Shown here in pieces: positions 19,404 through 27,035 of a DNA stretch of 64,000 nt (position 1 is the stretch's first letter; the number at the start of each line of letters is the position of its first letter). The stretch lies in contig JAEEQH010000003.1 in assembly GCA_016285245.1 (NCBI GenBank), forward strand, positions 1 to 64,000. The letters are read 5' to 3'. This stretch comes from Prevotella sp. (lineage in GTDB: Bacteria > Bacteroidota > Bacteroidia > Bacteroidales > Bacteroidaceae). The position numbers and the translations under genes were made by a program. The notes beneath the pieces were generated by a model. That model did no database searches, had not been told where the DNA came from, and saw only the letters and a list, made by a program, of their open reading frames with translations.

Positions 19404-20041
19404 ACGTCATCTCTCCCCTTGAGGACTACGTTCTCGCCCATACATCGCCAGAACCCGACTATCTGTATCGGTTATGGCGTGCCACGAATGTCTACACCAT
19501 CCATGGACGGATGGCCAGCGGGCACCTGCAGGGACGACTGCTGAAGATGCTTGTCCAAATGGTTCGCCCCACGAACATCCTCGAGGTGGGGACGTTCAGC
19601 GGCTATTCGGCTATTGCGATGGCCGAGGGACTGGAGTCCGGCGGAAAGGTCTATACCTTCGAGATTAACGACGAGATGGAGGACTTTACCCGTCCGTGGA
19701 TCGAACAGTCGCCGGTGGCCGACCGTATCGATTTCCGTATCGGCGATGCCCTTGTGGAGGCACCGAAACTGGGCATCACGTTCGACATGGTATTCATCGA
19801 CGGTGACAAGCGCCATTATCGCGAGTACTATGATATGTCTTTGGACGTTCTGCGTCCCGGGGGCTATATCTTGGCCGACAATACGCTATGGGATGGACAT
19901 GTCGTAGAAAGTGAATATGACCACGACCGCCAGACTCAAGGCGTTCGTGAGTTCAACGATTTCGTGGCCCGTGACCCTCGCACCGAGCAGGTTATCCTGC
20001 CCCTGCGTGACGGGCTGACACTGATTAGGAAAAGCAGTTAG
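19400..20041 (+). CDS. Class I SAM-dependent O-methyltransferase
   Basis: A 213-residue protein of the COMT/CCoAOMT-like family. SAM-binding motif ILEVGTFSGYSAIAMA (about residues 60-75), acidic partner YTFEIN, and the metal-binding/catalytic region FDMVFIDGDKRHYREYYD followed by GGYILADNTLWDG. Substrate is not evident; bacterial relatives act on catechol-like or tRNA substrates (TrmR). Its start overlaps aroQ by 4 nt. Confidence 0.88.
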   Translation: MNVISPLEDYVLAHTSPEPDYLYRLWRATNVYTIHGRMASGHLQGRLLKMLVQMVRPTNILEVGTFSGYSAIAMAEGLESGGKVYTFEINDEMEDFTRPWIEQSPVADRIDFRIGDALVEAPKLGITFDMVFIDGDKRHYREYYDMSLDVLRPGGYILADNTLWDGHVVESEYDHDRQTQGVREFNDFVARDPRTEQVILPLRDGLTLIRKSS

Positions 20042-20090
20042 AGAAGTTAAGAAGTTAAAGAAGGAAAAGAAGTTAAGAAGTTAAAGAAGA
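20041..20090. repeat. Octamer tandem repeat AGAAGTTA
   Basis: AGAAGTTA units occur twice, are interrupted by AAGAAGGAA, and occur twice again, filling the whole gap between the O-methyltransferase stop and the rbfA start. The purine-rich units may serve as the rbfA ribosome-binding region. A related array (minus orientation) lies at 58695-58719. Confidence 0.8.
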
Positions 20091-20091
20091 T

Positions 20092-20427
20092 ATGCAAGAG
20101 ACAAGACAAAACAAAATTGCGCGACTGCTCCAGAAGGAGCTGAGCGTCATCTTCCAGCAGCAGACACGTGCCATGCACGGCGTGATGGTGTCAGTGACCC
20201 GTACCAAGATCTCGCCTGACTTAAGTGTGTGTACTGCCTATTTGAGCATCTTCCCCTCGGAGCGTGGAGAAGAGATTCTGGCCAACGTCAACACCAACGT
20301 GAAATCCATCCGCTACGAGCTGGGCACGCGTGTCAGAAACCAGTTGCGCATTGTCCCGGAACTGCGCTTCTTCATTGACGACTCGCTGGATTATATTGAC
20401 CGTATCGACGAGCTGCTGAAGAAGTGA
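20092..20427 (+). CDS. rbfA: 30S ribosome-binding factor A
   Basis: A 111-residue KH-fold protein for late 30S subunit maturation. Typical N-terminus (RQNKIARLLQKELSVIFQQ), the VSVTRTKISPDLSVCTAYLS strand-helix and C-terminal RIVPELRFFIDDSLDYIDRIDELL. Located between two tandem-repeat gaps in an operon with an O-methyltransferase upstream and a Lol-type permease downstream. Confidence 0.94.
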   Translation: MQETRQNKIARLLQKELSVIFQQQTRAMHGVMVSVTRTKISPDLSVCTAYLSIFPSERGEEILANVNTNVKSIRYELGTRVRNQLRIVPELRFFIDDSLDYIDRIDELLKK

Positions 20428-20429
20428 GG

Positions 20430-20469
20430 AAGGTAATAAGGTAAAGAAGTAAAAAGGTAACAAAGTAAC
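20430..20469. repeat. Octamer tandem repeat AAGGTAAN x5
   Basis: Five exact 8-bp units (AAGGTAAT, AAGGTAAA, GAAGTAAA, AAGGTAAC, AAAGTAAC) fill the gap between rbfA and the permease; the start codon at 20471 follows one base later. Purine-rich units double as the ribosome-binding region. Confidence 0.85.
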
Positions 20470-20470
20470 T

Positions 20471-21700
20471 ATGAACTTTCCTTTTTATATAGCACGCCGC
20501 TACCTGTTCTCGAAGAAGTCGACAAACGTCATCAACGTAATCAGTGGAATCAGTGTCGTGGGCATCGTCGTGGCCACCATGGCATTGGTGGTGACACTCT
20601 CTGTGTTCAACGGCTTCCATGATCTCGTAGCGTCGTTCTTTACGTCATTCGATCCTCAGTTGAAGGTGACCCCCGTCAAAGGAAAGACGGCTGCCGCTGA
20701 CGATCCGGTACTGGTGAAGATACGTCAGCTGCCACAGATCGATGTGGCCACCGACTGTCTGGAAGACCAGGCATTGGCCGTCTATGGCACGCGCCAGGCG
20801 ATGGTGACCATCAAGGGCGTGGACGATAACTTCGACCGTCTGACTCACATCAACGAGATTCTGATGGGTGACGGCACTTTTGAACTGCACGCAGCCGATA
20901 TGCACTACGGCATCCCTGGCGTCCGACTGGCCGACCAGTTGGGCACTGGCATTACCTATGAGTACCCGATGACCATCTATGCCCCGCAGCGACAGGGACA
21001 ACTGAACATGGCCGACCCCACGACGGGCTTCAAGGAGGACGAGCTATACTCGCCAGGTGTCATCTTCTGCGTGCGACAGTCTAAGTACGACAAGAACTAT
21101 ATCATCACCAGCCTCCAGTTTGCACGAAACCTCTTCCAGCAGGAAGGACGGCTGACGTCCTTGGAGCTGCGCCTGAAGCCCGGCAGCAACTTCGACCGTG
21201 TGAAGTCCGATATCCAGAAGATTGCCGGTGACCGCTTCTATGTGCGTGACCGCTTTGAACAGCAGGACGACACGTTTAAGATCATGAAGATCGAGAAGTT
21301 TATCGCTTACATCTTCTTGACGTTCATCCTCATCGTGGCTTGCTTCAACATCATCGGATCGCTGTCGATGCTCATCATCGACAAGAAGGATGACGTCGTG
21401 ACGCTGCGAAACCTTGGCGCTACAGACAAGCAGATCACACGGATCTTCCTCTTCGAGGGACGACTCATTGCCGCCATCGGCGCTGTCGTCGGCATCCTGC
21501 TGGGACTGTTGCTCTGCTGGCTCCAGCAGACCTTCGGCCTTGTCAAACTTGGCTCTACCACAGGATCGTTCATCGTCAATGCCTATCCGGTTAGCGTTCA
21601 TCCCGAGGACATCATCCTGGTGTTCCTGACGGTCATCCTCGTCGGCTGGCTGGCGGTGTGGTATCCTGTGCGTTACTTCTCACGTCGTCTGCTGACGTAG
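20471..21700 (+). CDS. FtsX-like permease of a lipoprotein-type (LolCE) ABC transporter
   Basis: A 409-residue membrane protein with one N-terminal transmembrane helix (ISGISVVGIVVATMALVVTLSVFNGF), a large periplasmic domain (residues 50-270) and three C-terminal helices (IAYIFLTFILIVACFNIIGSL; GRLIAAIGAVVGILLGLLL; IILVFLTVILVGWLAVW). The arrangement and the conserved DDVVTLRNLGATDKQITRIF segment match LolC/LolE, which release lipoproteins from the inner membrane. The ATPase partner is not in the window. Confidence 0.88.
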   Translation: MNFPFYIARRYLFSKKSTNVINVISGISVVGIVVATMALVVTLSVFNGFHDLVASFFTSFDPQLKVTPVKGKTAAADDPVLVKIRQLPQIDVATDCLEDQALAVYGTRQAMVTIKGVDDNFDRLTHINEILMGDGTFELHAADMHYGIPGVRLADQLGTGITYEYPMTIYAPQRQGQLNMADPTTGFKEDELYSPGVIFCVRQSKYDKNYIITSLQFARNLFQQEGRLTSLELRLKPGSNFDRVKSDIQKIAGDRFYVRDRFEQQDDTFKIMKIEKFIAYIFLTFILIVACFNIIGSLSMLIIDKKDDVVTLRNLGATDKQITRIFLFEGRLIAAIGAVVGILLGLLLCWLQQTFGLVKLGSTTGSFIVNAYPVSVHPEDIILVFLTVILVGWLAVWYPVRYFSRRLLT

Positions 21701-21727
21701 TTTTTTCGGAATTTGTTCTAAGATTCT

Positions 21728-21757
21728 TTGCGCAATCAATATTTTTTCGTAATTTTG
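21728..21757 (+). promoter_or_regulatory. Promoter of the sufE-rpoN operon
   Basis: TTG (21728-21730), 19 nt, TAATTTTG (21750-21757), 17 nt upstream of the sufE start. It begins just after the preceding permease gene, so this is a new transcription unit. Confidence 0.72.
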
Positions 21758-21774
21758 CGACATCAAATATTAAC

Positions 21775-22203
21775 ATGACAATCAACGAAATACAAGACGA
21801 GATTATCGAGGAGTTCAGTGCACTGGACGACTGGATGGATAAGTACCAGCTGCTGATAGACCTTGGCAACGAGCAGGAGCCTCTTGACGAGCAATACAAG
21901 ACGGAGCAGAATCTGATTGATGGCTGTCAGAGTCGTGTGTGGCTGCAAGCCGACCTGGTCGATGACGGCGGAAGTAAAGTGATTCGTTTCAGTGCTGAGA
22001 GCGATGCCCTGATAGTGAAAGGTATCGTCACGCTGCTCATCCGCGTGCTCTCCGGTCATACGCCCCAGGAGATCCTCGATGCCGACCTCTACTTTATCGA
22101 GCAGATAGGTCTGAAGGAACACCTGTCGCCGACGCGTTCCAACGGTCTGCTGGCAATGGTCAAGCAGATGCGTATGTACGCTGTCGCTTTTTCGGGTAAG
22201 TAG
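21775..22203 (+). CDS. sufE: SufE-family cysteine desulfurase sulfur acceptor
   Basis: A 142-residue protein that accepts sulfur from SufS for Fe-S cluster assembly. The acceptor cysteine is Cys51 in NLIDGCQSRVWLQ, and the C-terminus has the family segment GLKEHLSPTRSNGLLAM. The longer frame to 21658 overlaps the permease gene and the promoter, so the start at 21775 is chosen. First gene of a run with an unknown gene, rpoN and a PAP2-like gene. Confidence 0.93.
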   Translation: MTINEIQDEIIEEFSALDDWMDKYQLLIDLGNEQEPLDEQYKTEQNLIDGCQSRVWLQADLVDDGGSKVIRFSAESDALIVKGIVTLLIRVLSGHTPQEILDADLYFIEQIGLKEHLSPTRSNGLLAMVKQMRMYAVAFSGK

Positions 22204-22231
22204 TCAATATAGTAAGAAGAAAGGAGTAGGT

Positions 22232-22900
22232 ATGGGAAAGAATTCGACGTGGCAAGACGACTATTGGCTGTTGCTGATGCAGCTGTACCTGCAGAAGCCC
22301 GTTGGCCTGAAGTCTCAGTATAGCCGCCCTATGGTGGAGCTGAGTCTGGAGTTGCACATCCCCCCGCAGGTGCTCTTTGCCAAGATGTGTGAGATAGCTA
22401 ACCTGCAGACGCCGCGCATAGAACGTCTCTGGGAGACTTATAGTCGCAACCCGCGCCGCTTGGGCAGGGCTGCGTCTTTGCTTCGCCAGATGAAGGGGTT
22501 CGGTAGCGCTGATGCCTTCTACGATGGCGTCGCCGTAAATGAGAGTTTCGAACTCGACTGGCAGCCGCTGAAGGAAGATGCCCGTCTGACGCCTGTGATG
22601 CTCATACTGATACTGGACCTTTATTTCCATCTGACCCCAATCACGATGGTACCCGAGACACCCGAGGTGGTGGAACTGGCACGTCTCATCAAGCTGAAAG
22701 CTGTCGAGGTGAGCGAGATTCTCAATGTCTATAAGTGTTGTGATCCCTATCTTCGTCAGAGTGCTGGAAAACAACGTCCTGATGCCGACGGGAACTCCCT
22801 GCTTAAGCCCTGTCAACAGGTATGGCAGCGTTTCGGCAACAGCGATACTGAGGAACTGACATCGTATGCCAGTCAGTTGAAGGAGTATTTTAGGAGTTAA
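22232..22900 (+). CDS. Conserved hypothetical protein upstream of rpoN
   Basis: A 222-residue soluble, mostly helical protein without signal peptide; I do not recognise the family. Visible features: an N-terminal WQDDYWLLLMQLYLQKPVGL segment, and a C-terminal helical region with KAVEVSEILNVYKCCDPYL. A good ribosome-binding site (AAAGGAG) precedes the start. Its position between sufE and rpoN, with 28-nt gaps on each side, suggests co-transcription but gives no function. Confidence 0.7.
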   Translation: MGKNSTWQDDYWLLLMQLYLQKPVGLKSQYSRPMVELSLELHIPPQVLFAKMCEIANLQTPRIERLWETYSRNPRRLGRAASLLRQMKGFGSADAFYDGVAVNESFELDWQPLKEDARLTPVMLILILDLYFHLTPITMVPETPEVVELARLIKLKAVEVSEILNVYKCCDPYLRQSAGKQRPDADGNSLLKPCQQVWQRFGNSDTEELTSYASQLKEYFRS

Positions 22901-22928
22901 AGTGTACGGCGAGAAAGGAGAAAAGGCA

Positions 22929-24431
22929 ATGGCAGTTCAAGGTCAAGGACAGATACAAGAGCAGAAACTGGAACAGCGGCTGGCTCAGACCATTACTCAG
23001 CAGCAGCTGTTACACTCGCAGCTCGTGGAGCTTCCTTTGCCCCAGTTGCTTGAACGCATTGATACGGAGATGAACGACAACCCGGCTTTGGAAAGTGCCC
23101 CTGACAGTTTTCAGGAGTCTTCAGAGTTTACGGATAGTTCGGACTACGATACTAACGATGACTTCGATGCTCAGCGTGACCGTGAGGAACGGCAGTCGGC
23201 CCTCGACGAGGCCCTGCAGGGCATTGGGCGCGATGATGAGGACCTGCCGGTCTACCACGGCGGCAACACTGTCAGTGAGGAACGCGAGGAGATGGTCTAT
23301 GGCGAGACGGCATCGTTCTACGACCTGCTGAAGGAGCAATTGTCGTTCTGCCAGCTGACGGAACGGGAGCACGATATCATGGAGTATCTCATCGGATCGC
23401 TCGATGATGACGGCCTCCTGCGTAAGTCCCTTTCCCAGGTGGGTGAGGAACTGGCGGTCTATCATAACATTGATGTCAGTGAACAGGAGTTAGAGGCTGT
23501 ACTGAACCAGTTGCAGGAGTTCGATCCCGCCGGTATCGGCGCCCGCTCGCTCCAGGAGTGTCTGCTGTTGCAGATAGACCGTCGTGAAGACTCCCGACTG
23601 AAAGAGTTGATGCACCGTGTCATCAGCAACTATTTCGATGAGTTCACAAAGAAACACTGGGATAAGATTCAGTCGGCACTCCGTCTCACCGACTTGCAAG
23701 CCAAGGTTCTGTTCGACGAGTTACGCAAGCTGAACCCCAAGCCTGGAGCATCGCTGGGCGAGGCTGTAGGCCGTTCCATGGAGCAGATTATCCCCGATTT
23801 CATCGTGGACACTCAGGACGATGGCACCGTCACGTTCACCCTCAACAACAGCGAAGTGCCCGAACTGAAGGTGTCGCAGTCGTTTGCCGACTCCATGAAG
23901 GAGTACCAGCAGAATCCCTCTAGTATGAGCCGCCAGACGAAGGAGGCTCTGCTCTATATCAAGAAGAAGGTGGAGTCTGCACAGAACTTCATCGAGGCCG
24001 TCAATATGCGGCGACGTACGCTGACGCTGACCATGCAGGCCATCATCCAGCTTCAGCACCAGTTCTTCGTCGATGGCGACGAGGCCTCGTTACGTCCGAT
24101 GATCCTGCGTGACGTCGCGGAGAAGTCGGGTCTTGACCAGTCAACCGTCTCTCGCGTCAGCAACTCCAAGTATGCCCAGACACGTTGGGGCACCTTCCCC
24201 CTGCGCTACTTCTTTAGCGACAGCTATGTTACGGAGAGTGGTGAGGAGTTGTCGAAACGTCGTATCAAGGCAGCCTTGCATGAGCTTATCGATGGTGAGG
24301 ACAAACGCAATCCTTTGAGCGACGAGGCGCTGACAGACGCTTTGGCCGACATGGGCTTCCCCATAGCGCGCCGCACCGTAGCCAAATACCGTGAACAGTT
24401 AGGAATCCCCATATCACGACTAAGACGATGA
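22929..24431 (+). CDS. rpoN: RNA polymerase sigma-54 factor
   Basis: A 500-residue sigma-54. The N-terminal glutamine-rich activator-interaction region (QEQKLEQRLAQTITQQQLL) is followed by an acidic region, the core-binding domain, the helix-turn-helix (VAEKSGLDQSTVSRVSNSK) and the RpoN box ARRTVAKYRE near the C-terminus. The ATG at 22929 is preceded by AAAGGAG at a good distance; a GTG at 22902 gives nine more residues and is less likely. It overlaps the next gene by ATGA. No enhancer-binding activator gene lies in the window. Confidence 0.95.
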   Translation: MAVQGQGQIQEQKLEQRLAQTITQQQLLHSQLVELPLPQLLERIDTEMNDNPALESAPDSFQESSEFTDSSDYDTNDDFDAQRDREERQSALDEALQGIGRDDEDLPVYHGGNTVSEEREEMVYGETASFYDLLKEQLSFCQLTEREHDIMEYLIGSLDDDGLLRKSLSQVGEELAVYHNIDVSEQELEAVLNQLQEFDPAGIGARSLQECLLLQIDRREDSRLKELMHRVISNYFDEFTKKHWDKIQSALRLTDLQAKVLFDELRKLNPKPGASLGEAVGRSMEQIIPDFIVDTQDDGTVTFTLNNSEVPELKVSQSFADSMKEYQQNPSSMSRQTKEALLYIKKKVESAQNFIEAVNMRRRTLTLTMQAIIQLQHQFFVDGDEASLRPMILRDVAEKSGLDQSTVSRVSNSKYAQTRWGTFPLRYFFSDSYVTESGEELSKRRIKAALHELIDGEDKRNPLSDEALTDALADMGFPIARRTVAKYREQLGIPISRLRR

Positions 24432-25048
24432 CACGCGAGAAACAAATTATCCTAACGGCAAGGGTGGTGAGCTTGGTGTTCACCCCGTTCTACCTGCCCC
24501 TGCTTGGACTCATCGTCCTCTTCTTCCTGAGCTATCTGCGACAGTATCCCTGGAGCTATAAGCTCTTTGTACTGGCCGTGGTCTATTTCTTCACTGTCCT
24601 GCTGCCCACACTGCTGATTCACCTCTACCGCCGCTATCAAGGGTGGACACTCTTCGAACTGGGTCGTAAGGAGCGCCGTATGGTGCCTTATATCATATCC
24701 ATCCTCTGCTATTTCACCTGTATCTACCTGATGGAGCAGTTTCATATTCCCCATTTTATGGGGAGCATTGTCATTGCCGCCCTGTTGGTACAGATGGTCT
24801 GCGCCTTGATTAACGTTTGGTGGAAGATTTCCACCCATACGGCAGCCATCGGCGGCGTGGCTGGGGCGCTCTTTGTGTTCTCCGAGCTGTTCTCCTTCAA
24901 TCCCGTGTGGTGGTTCTGTCTGGTATTCGCCGTTGCGGGCGTGCTCGGTAGTGCCCGGATGCTGTTGCGTCAGCATACCCTTGGCCAGGTCGTCGTCGGC
25001 TTCTTCGTCGGCTTCGTCTGTGCCGTCATCGGAATAGTATTCTTATGA
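24428..25048 (+). CDS. PAP2-like integral membrane protein
   Basis: A 206-residue protein with about six transmembrane helices. The C-terminal half has the PAP2-like elements WWKISTHTAAIGG and ARMLLRQHTLGQVVVG, but the complete acid-phosphatase signature (K-x6-RP, PSGH) is not present, so catalytic activity is doubtful. Translationally coupled to rpoN by a 4-nt overlap. Its stop codon lies in the first unit of a nonamer repeat. Confidence 0.7.
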   Translation: MTREKQIILTARVVSLVFTPFYLPLLGLIVLFFLSYLRQYPWSYKLFVLAVVYFFTVLLPTLLIHLYRRYQGWTLFELGRKERRMVPYIISILCYFTCIYLMEQFHIPHFMGSIVIAALLVQMVCALINVWWKISTHTAAIGGVAGALFVFSELFSFNPVWWFCLVFAVAGVLGSARMLLRQHTLGQVVVGFFVGFVCAVIGIVFL

Positions 25049-25080
25049 GTCCCATGAGTCCCATAGGTCCCATTAGTCCA
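25045..25080. repeat. Nonamer tandem repeat ATGAGTCCC x4
   Basis: Units ATGAGTCCC, ATGAGTCCC, ATAGGTCCC, ATTAGTCCA, starting within the stop region of the PAP2-like gene. Two further units (ATTAGTCCC, ATAACTCCC) occupy 25599-25616, between purE and ispG. Confidence 0.85.
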
Positions 25081-25096
25081 ATAAAAAAAAGAAAAT

Positions 25097-25603
25097 ATGA
25101 AACCAGTAGTAAGTATCATTATGGGCAGCACCAGTGACCTGCCCGTCATGGAGAAAGCCTGCAAACTGCTCGACGAGCTGCAGGTGCCGTTCGAAGTCAA
25201 TGCCCTCTCAGCCCATCGCACCCCCGATGCTGTCGAGACGTTCGCACGTACTGCCAAGGAACGCGGACTGCGTGTCATCATTGCCGGTGCCGGCATGGCT
25301 GCCGCCCTCCCTGGTGTCATCGCTGCCTCAACTACCCTGCCTGTCATCGGCGTGCCCATCAAGGGTATGCTCGACGGCCTCGACGCCATGCTTAGCATCA
25401 TCCAGATGCCCCCGGGCATCCCCGTGGCTACCGTTGGTGTCAATGGTGCCCAGAACGCTGCCATCCTCGCCGTCGAGATGCTGGCACTGAGCGATGAGGC
25501 GCTTGCTCAGCGTCTGACCGACTACAAGGCCGGCCTGAAAGCCAAGATAGAGAAAGCCAATAAGGACTTGGCCGAGGTGAAATATACCTATAAGACCAAT
25601 TAG
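25097..25603 (+). CDS. purE: N5-carboxyaminoimidazole ribonucleotide mutase
   Basis: A 168-residue class I PurE, which converts N5-CAIR to CAIR in purine synthesis. Clear motifs: IIMGSTSDLPVMEKA, SAHRTPDAV, GAGMAAALPGVIAA and GVPIKGMLDGLDAMLSI. Preceded by a purine-rich leader after a nonamer array; ispG begins 13 nt after its stop, immediately at the end of another two nonamer units. Confidence 0.96.
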   Translation: MKPVVSIIMGSTSDLPVMEKACKLLDELQVPFEVNALSAHRTPDAVETFARTAKERGLRVIIAGAGMAAALPGVIAASTTLPVIGVPIKGMLDGLDAMLSIIQMPPGIPVATVGVNGAQNAAILAVEMLALSDEALAQRLTDYKAGLKAKIEKANKDLAEVKYTYKTN

Positions 25604-25616
25604 TCCCATAACTCCC

Positions 25617-27035
25617 ATGAGAAGAAAAACGACAATAGCCCATGTGGGCAACATAGCCATCGGTGGCGACAACCCCATCCGCATCCAGTCGATGGCCACC
25701 ACCGATACCAATGATACGGAGGCCAGCGTAGTACAGGCCAAGCGCATCATTGACGCAGGCGGCGAACTGGTACGTTTCACGACGCAGGGCACCCGCGAGG
25801 CCGAGAACATGAAGAACATCTCCGCCCGTCTGAAGGCCGACGGCTACACGCAGCCCCTCGTGGCCGACGTCCACTTTACGGCGCATACCGCCGACGTGGC
25901 GGCCCTGTACTGTGAGAAGGTGCGCATCAACCCCGGCAACTATGTCGATCCCGGCCGCACCTTTAAGCATCTGGAGTATACCGACGAAGAGTACCGTGAG
26001 GAGCTGAAGAAGATCGAGGAGAAGCTTGTACCTTTTATAAATATATGTAAGGAGCACCGTACGGCCGTGCGCATCGGTGTGAACCACGGCTCACTCTCCG
26101 ACCGCATCATGTCGCGCTATGGCGACACCCCCGAGGGTATTGTTGAGAGTTGTATGGAGTTCCTGCGCATCTTCCGTCGCGAGCAGTTCGACGATGTGGT
26201 CATCAGTATCAAGGCATCGAACACGGTGGTGATGGTCACCACCGTTCGTCTGCTGGTGAAGACGATGGAACAGGAGGATATGCACTACCCCCTGCACCTC
26301 GGCGTCACCGAGGCTGGCGAGGGTGAGGACGGCCGTATCAAGTCGGCTGTAGGCATTGGCGCCCTGCTGACGGAGGGTATCGGCGACACCATCCGTGTCT
26401 CCCTCTCCGAAGAGCCCGAGTGCGAGATTCCCGTGGCCCGCAAGCTGGTGGAGCTGATCCCCGAGTGTACCCGTCTGCGCCAGGAAGCTGAGGCCAGCAT
26501 CCAGGACGACACCATCACCCTGACTGTTCCGTATGTTGCGACTGAGTCGCAACAAACAGAAACAGATGCCTGGGAAACCTTCCAACTCAAGGCGGCGATG
26601 GCTGTCGGTGCCCTGCTCATCGACCGCAAGGCCACGAAGCTAACAATTCTCAATTCTCAATTCTCAATTCTCAATTTGTCGGCGTTAGCCGACACCATTC
26701 TTCAGGCCGCCCGCATCAAGTTCACCAAGACGGAGTACATCTCCTGTCCTGGCTGTGGGCGCACGCTCTACAACCTGCAGGAGACGATAGCCCGCATCAA
26801 GGCAGCCACCAGCGACCTCGTTGGCTTGAAGATAGGTATCATGGGATGCATCGTTAACGGCCCCGGCGAGATGGCCGATGCCGACTATGGTTATGTCGGT
26901 GCCGGCAGAGGCAAGATTTCACTCTACCGGCAGAAGGAATGTGTCGAGAAGAATATCCCTGAGGCGGAGGCCGTCGAACGCCTGCTGGCACTTATCCGTG
27001 CTGACGGACACCCATGCGGGCCTCAACAACGTTGA
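25617..27035 (+). CDS. ispG: 4-hydroxy-3-methylbut-2-enyl diphosphate synthase
   Basis: A 472-residue Fe-S enzyme of the MEP isoprenoid pathway. N-terminal TIM-barrel part (GGDNPIRIQSMATTDTND; VADVHFTAHTADVAA; NPGNYVDPGR) and C-terminal cluster region CPGCGRTLYNLQETI, GIMGCIVNGPGEMADADYG. It is about 100 residues longer than the E. coli enzyme because of a segment between the two domains. Inside it, residues 343-354 are encoded by five tandem CAATTCT heptamers (26644-26678), reading TILNSQFSILNL. The 3' end overlaps the convergent Na/Pi transporter gene by 44 bp. Confidence 0.94.
   Translation: MRRKTTIAHVGNIAIGGDNPIRIQSMATTDTNDTEASVVQAKRIIDAGGELVRFTTQGTREAENMKNISARLKADGYTQPLVADVHFTAHTADVAALYCEKVRINPGNYVDPGRTFKHLEYTDEEYREELKKIEEKLVPFINICKEHRTAVRIGVNHGSLSDRIMSRYGDTPEGIVESCMEFLRIFRREQFDDVVISIKASNTVVMVTTVRLLVKTMEQEDMHYPLHLGVTEAGEGEDGRIKSAVGIGALLTEGIGDTIRVSLSEEPECEIPVARKLVELIPECTRLRQEAEASIQDDTITLTVPYVATESQQTETDAWETFQLKAAMAVGALLIDRKATKLTILNSQFSILNLSALADTILQAARIKFTKTEYISCPGCGRTLYNLQETIARIKAATSDLVGLKIGIMGCIVNGPGEMADADYGYVGAGRGKISLYRQKECVEKNIPEAEAVERLLALIRADGHPCGPQQR
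26644..26678. repeat. In-frame heptamer array CAATTCT x5 in ispG
   Basis: Four exact CAATTCT units and a fifth CAATTTG. The array lies in the linker between the barrel and the Fe-S domain, close to the conserved cysteine motif. Related CAATTAT units occur at 52979-53005 and 43961-43974. Confidence 0.85.
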
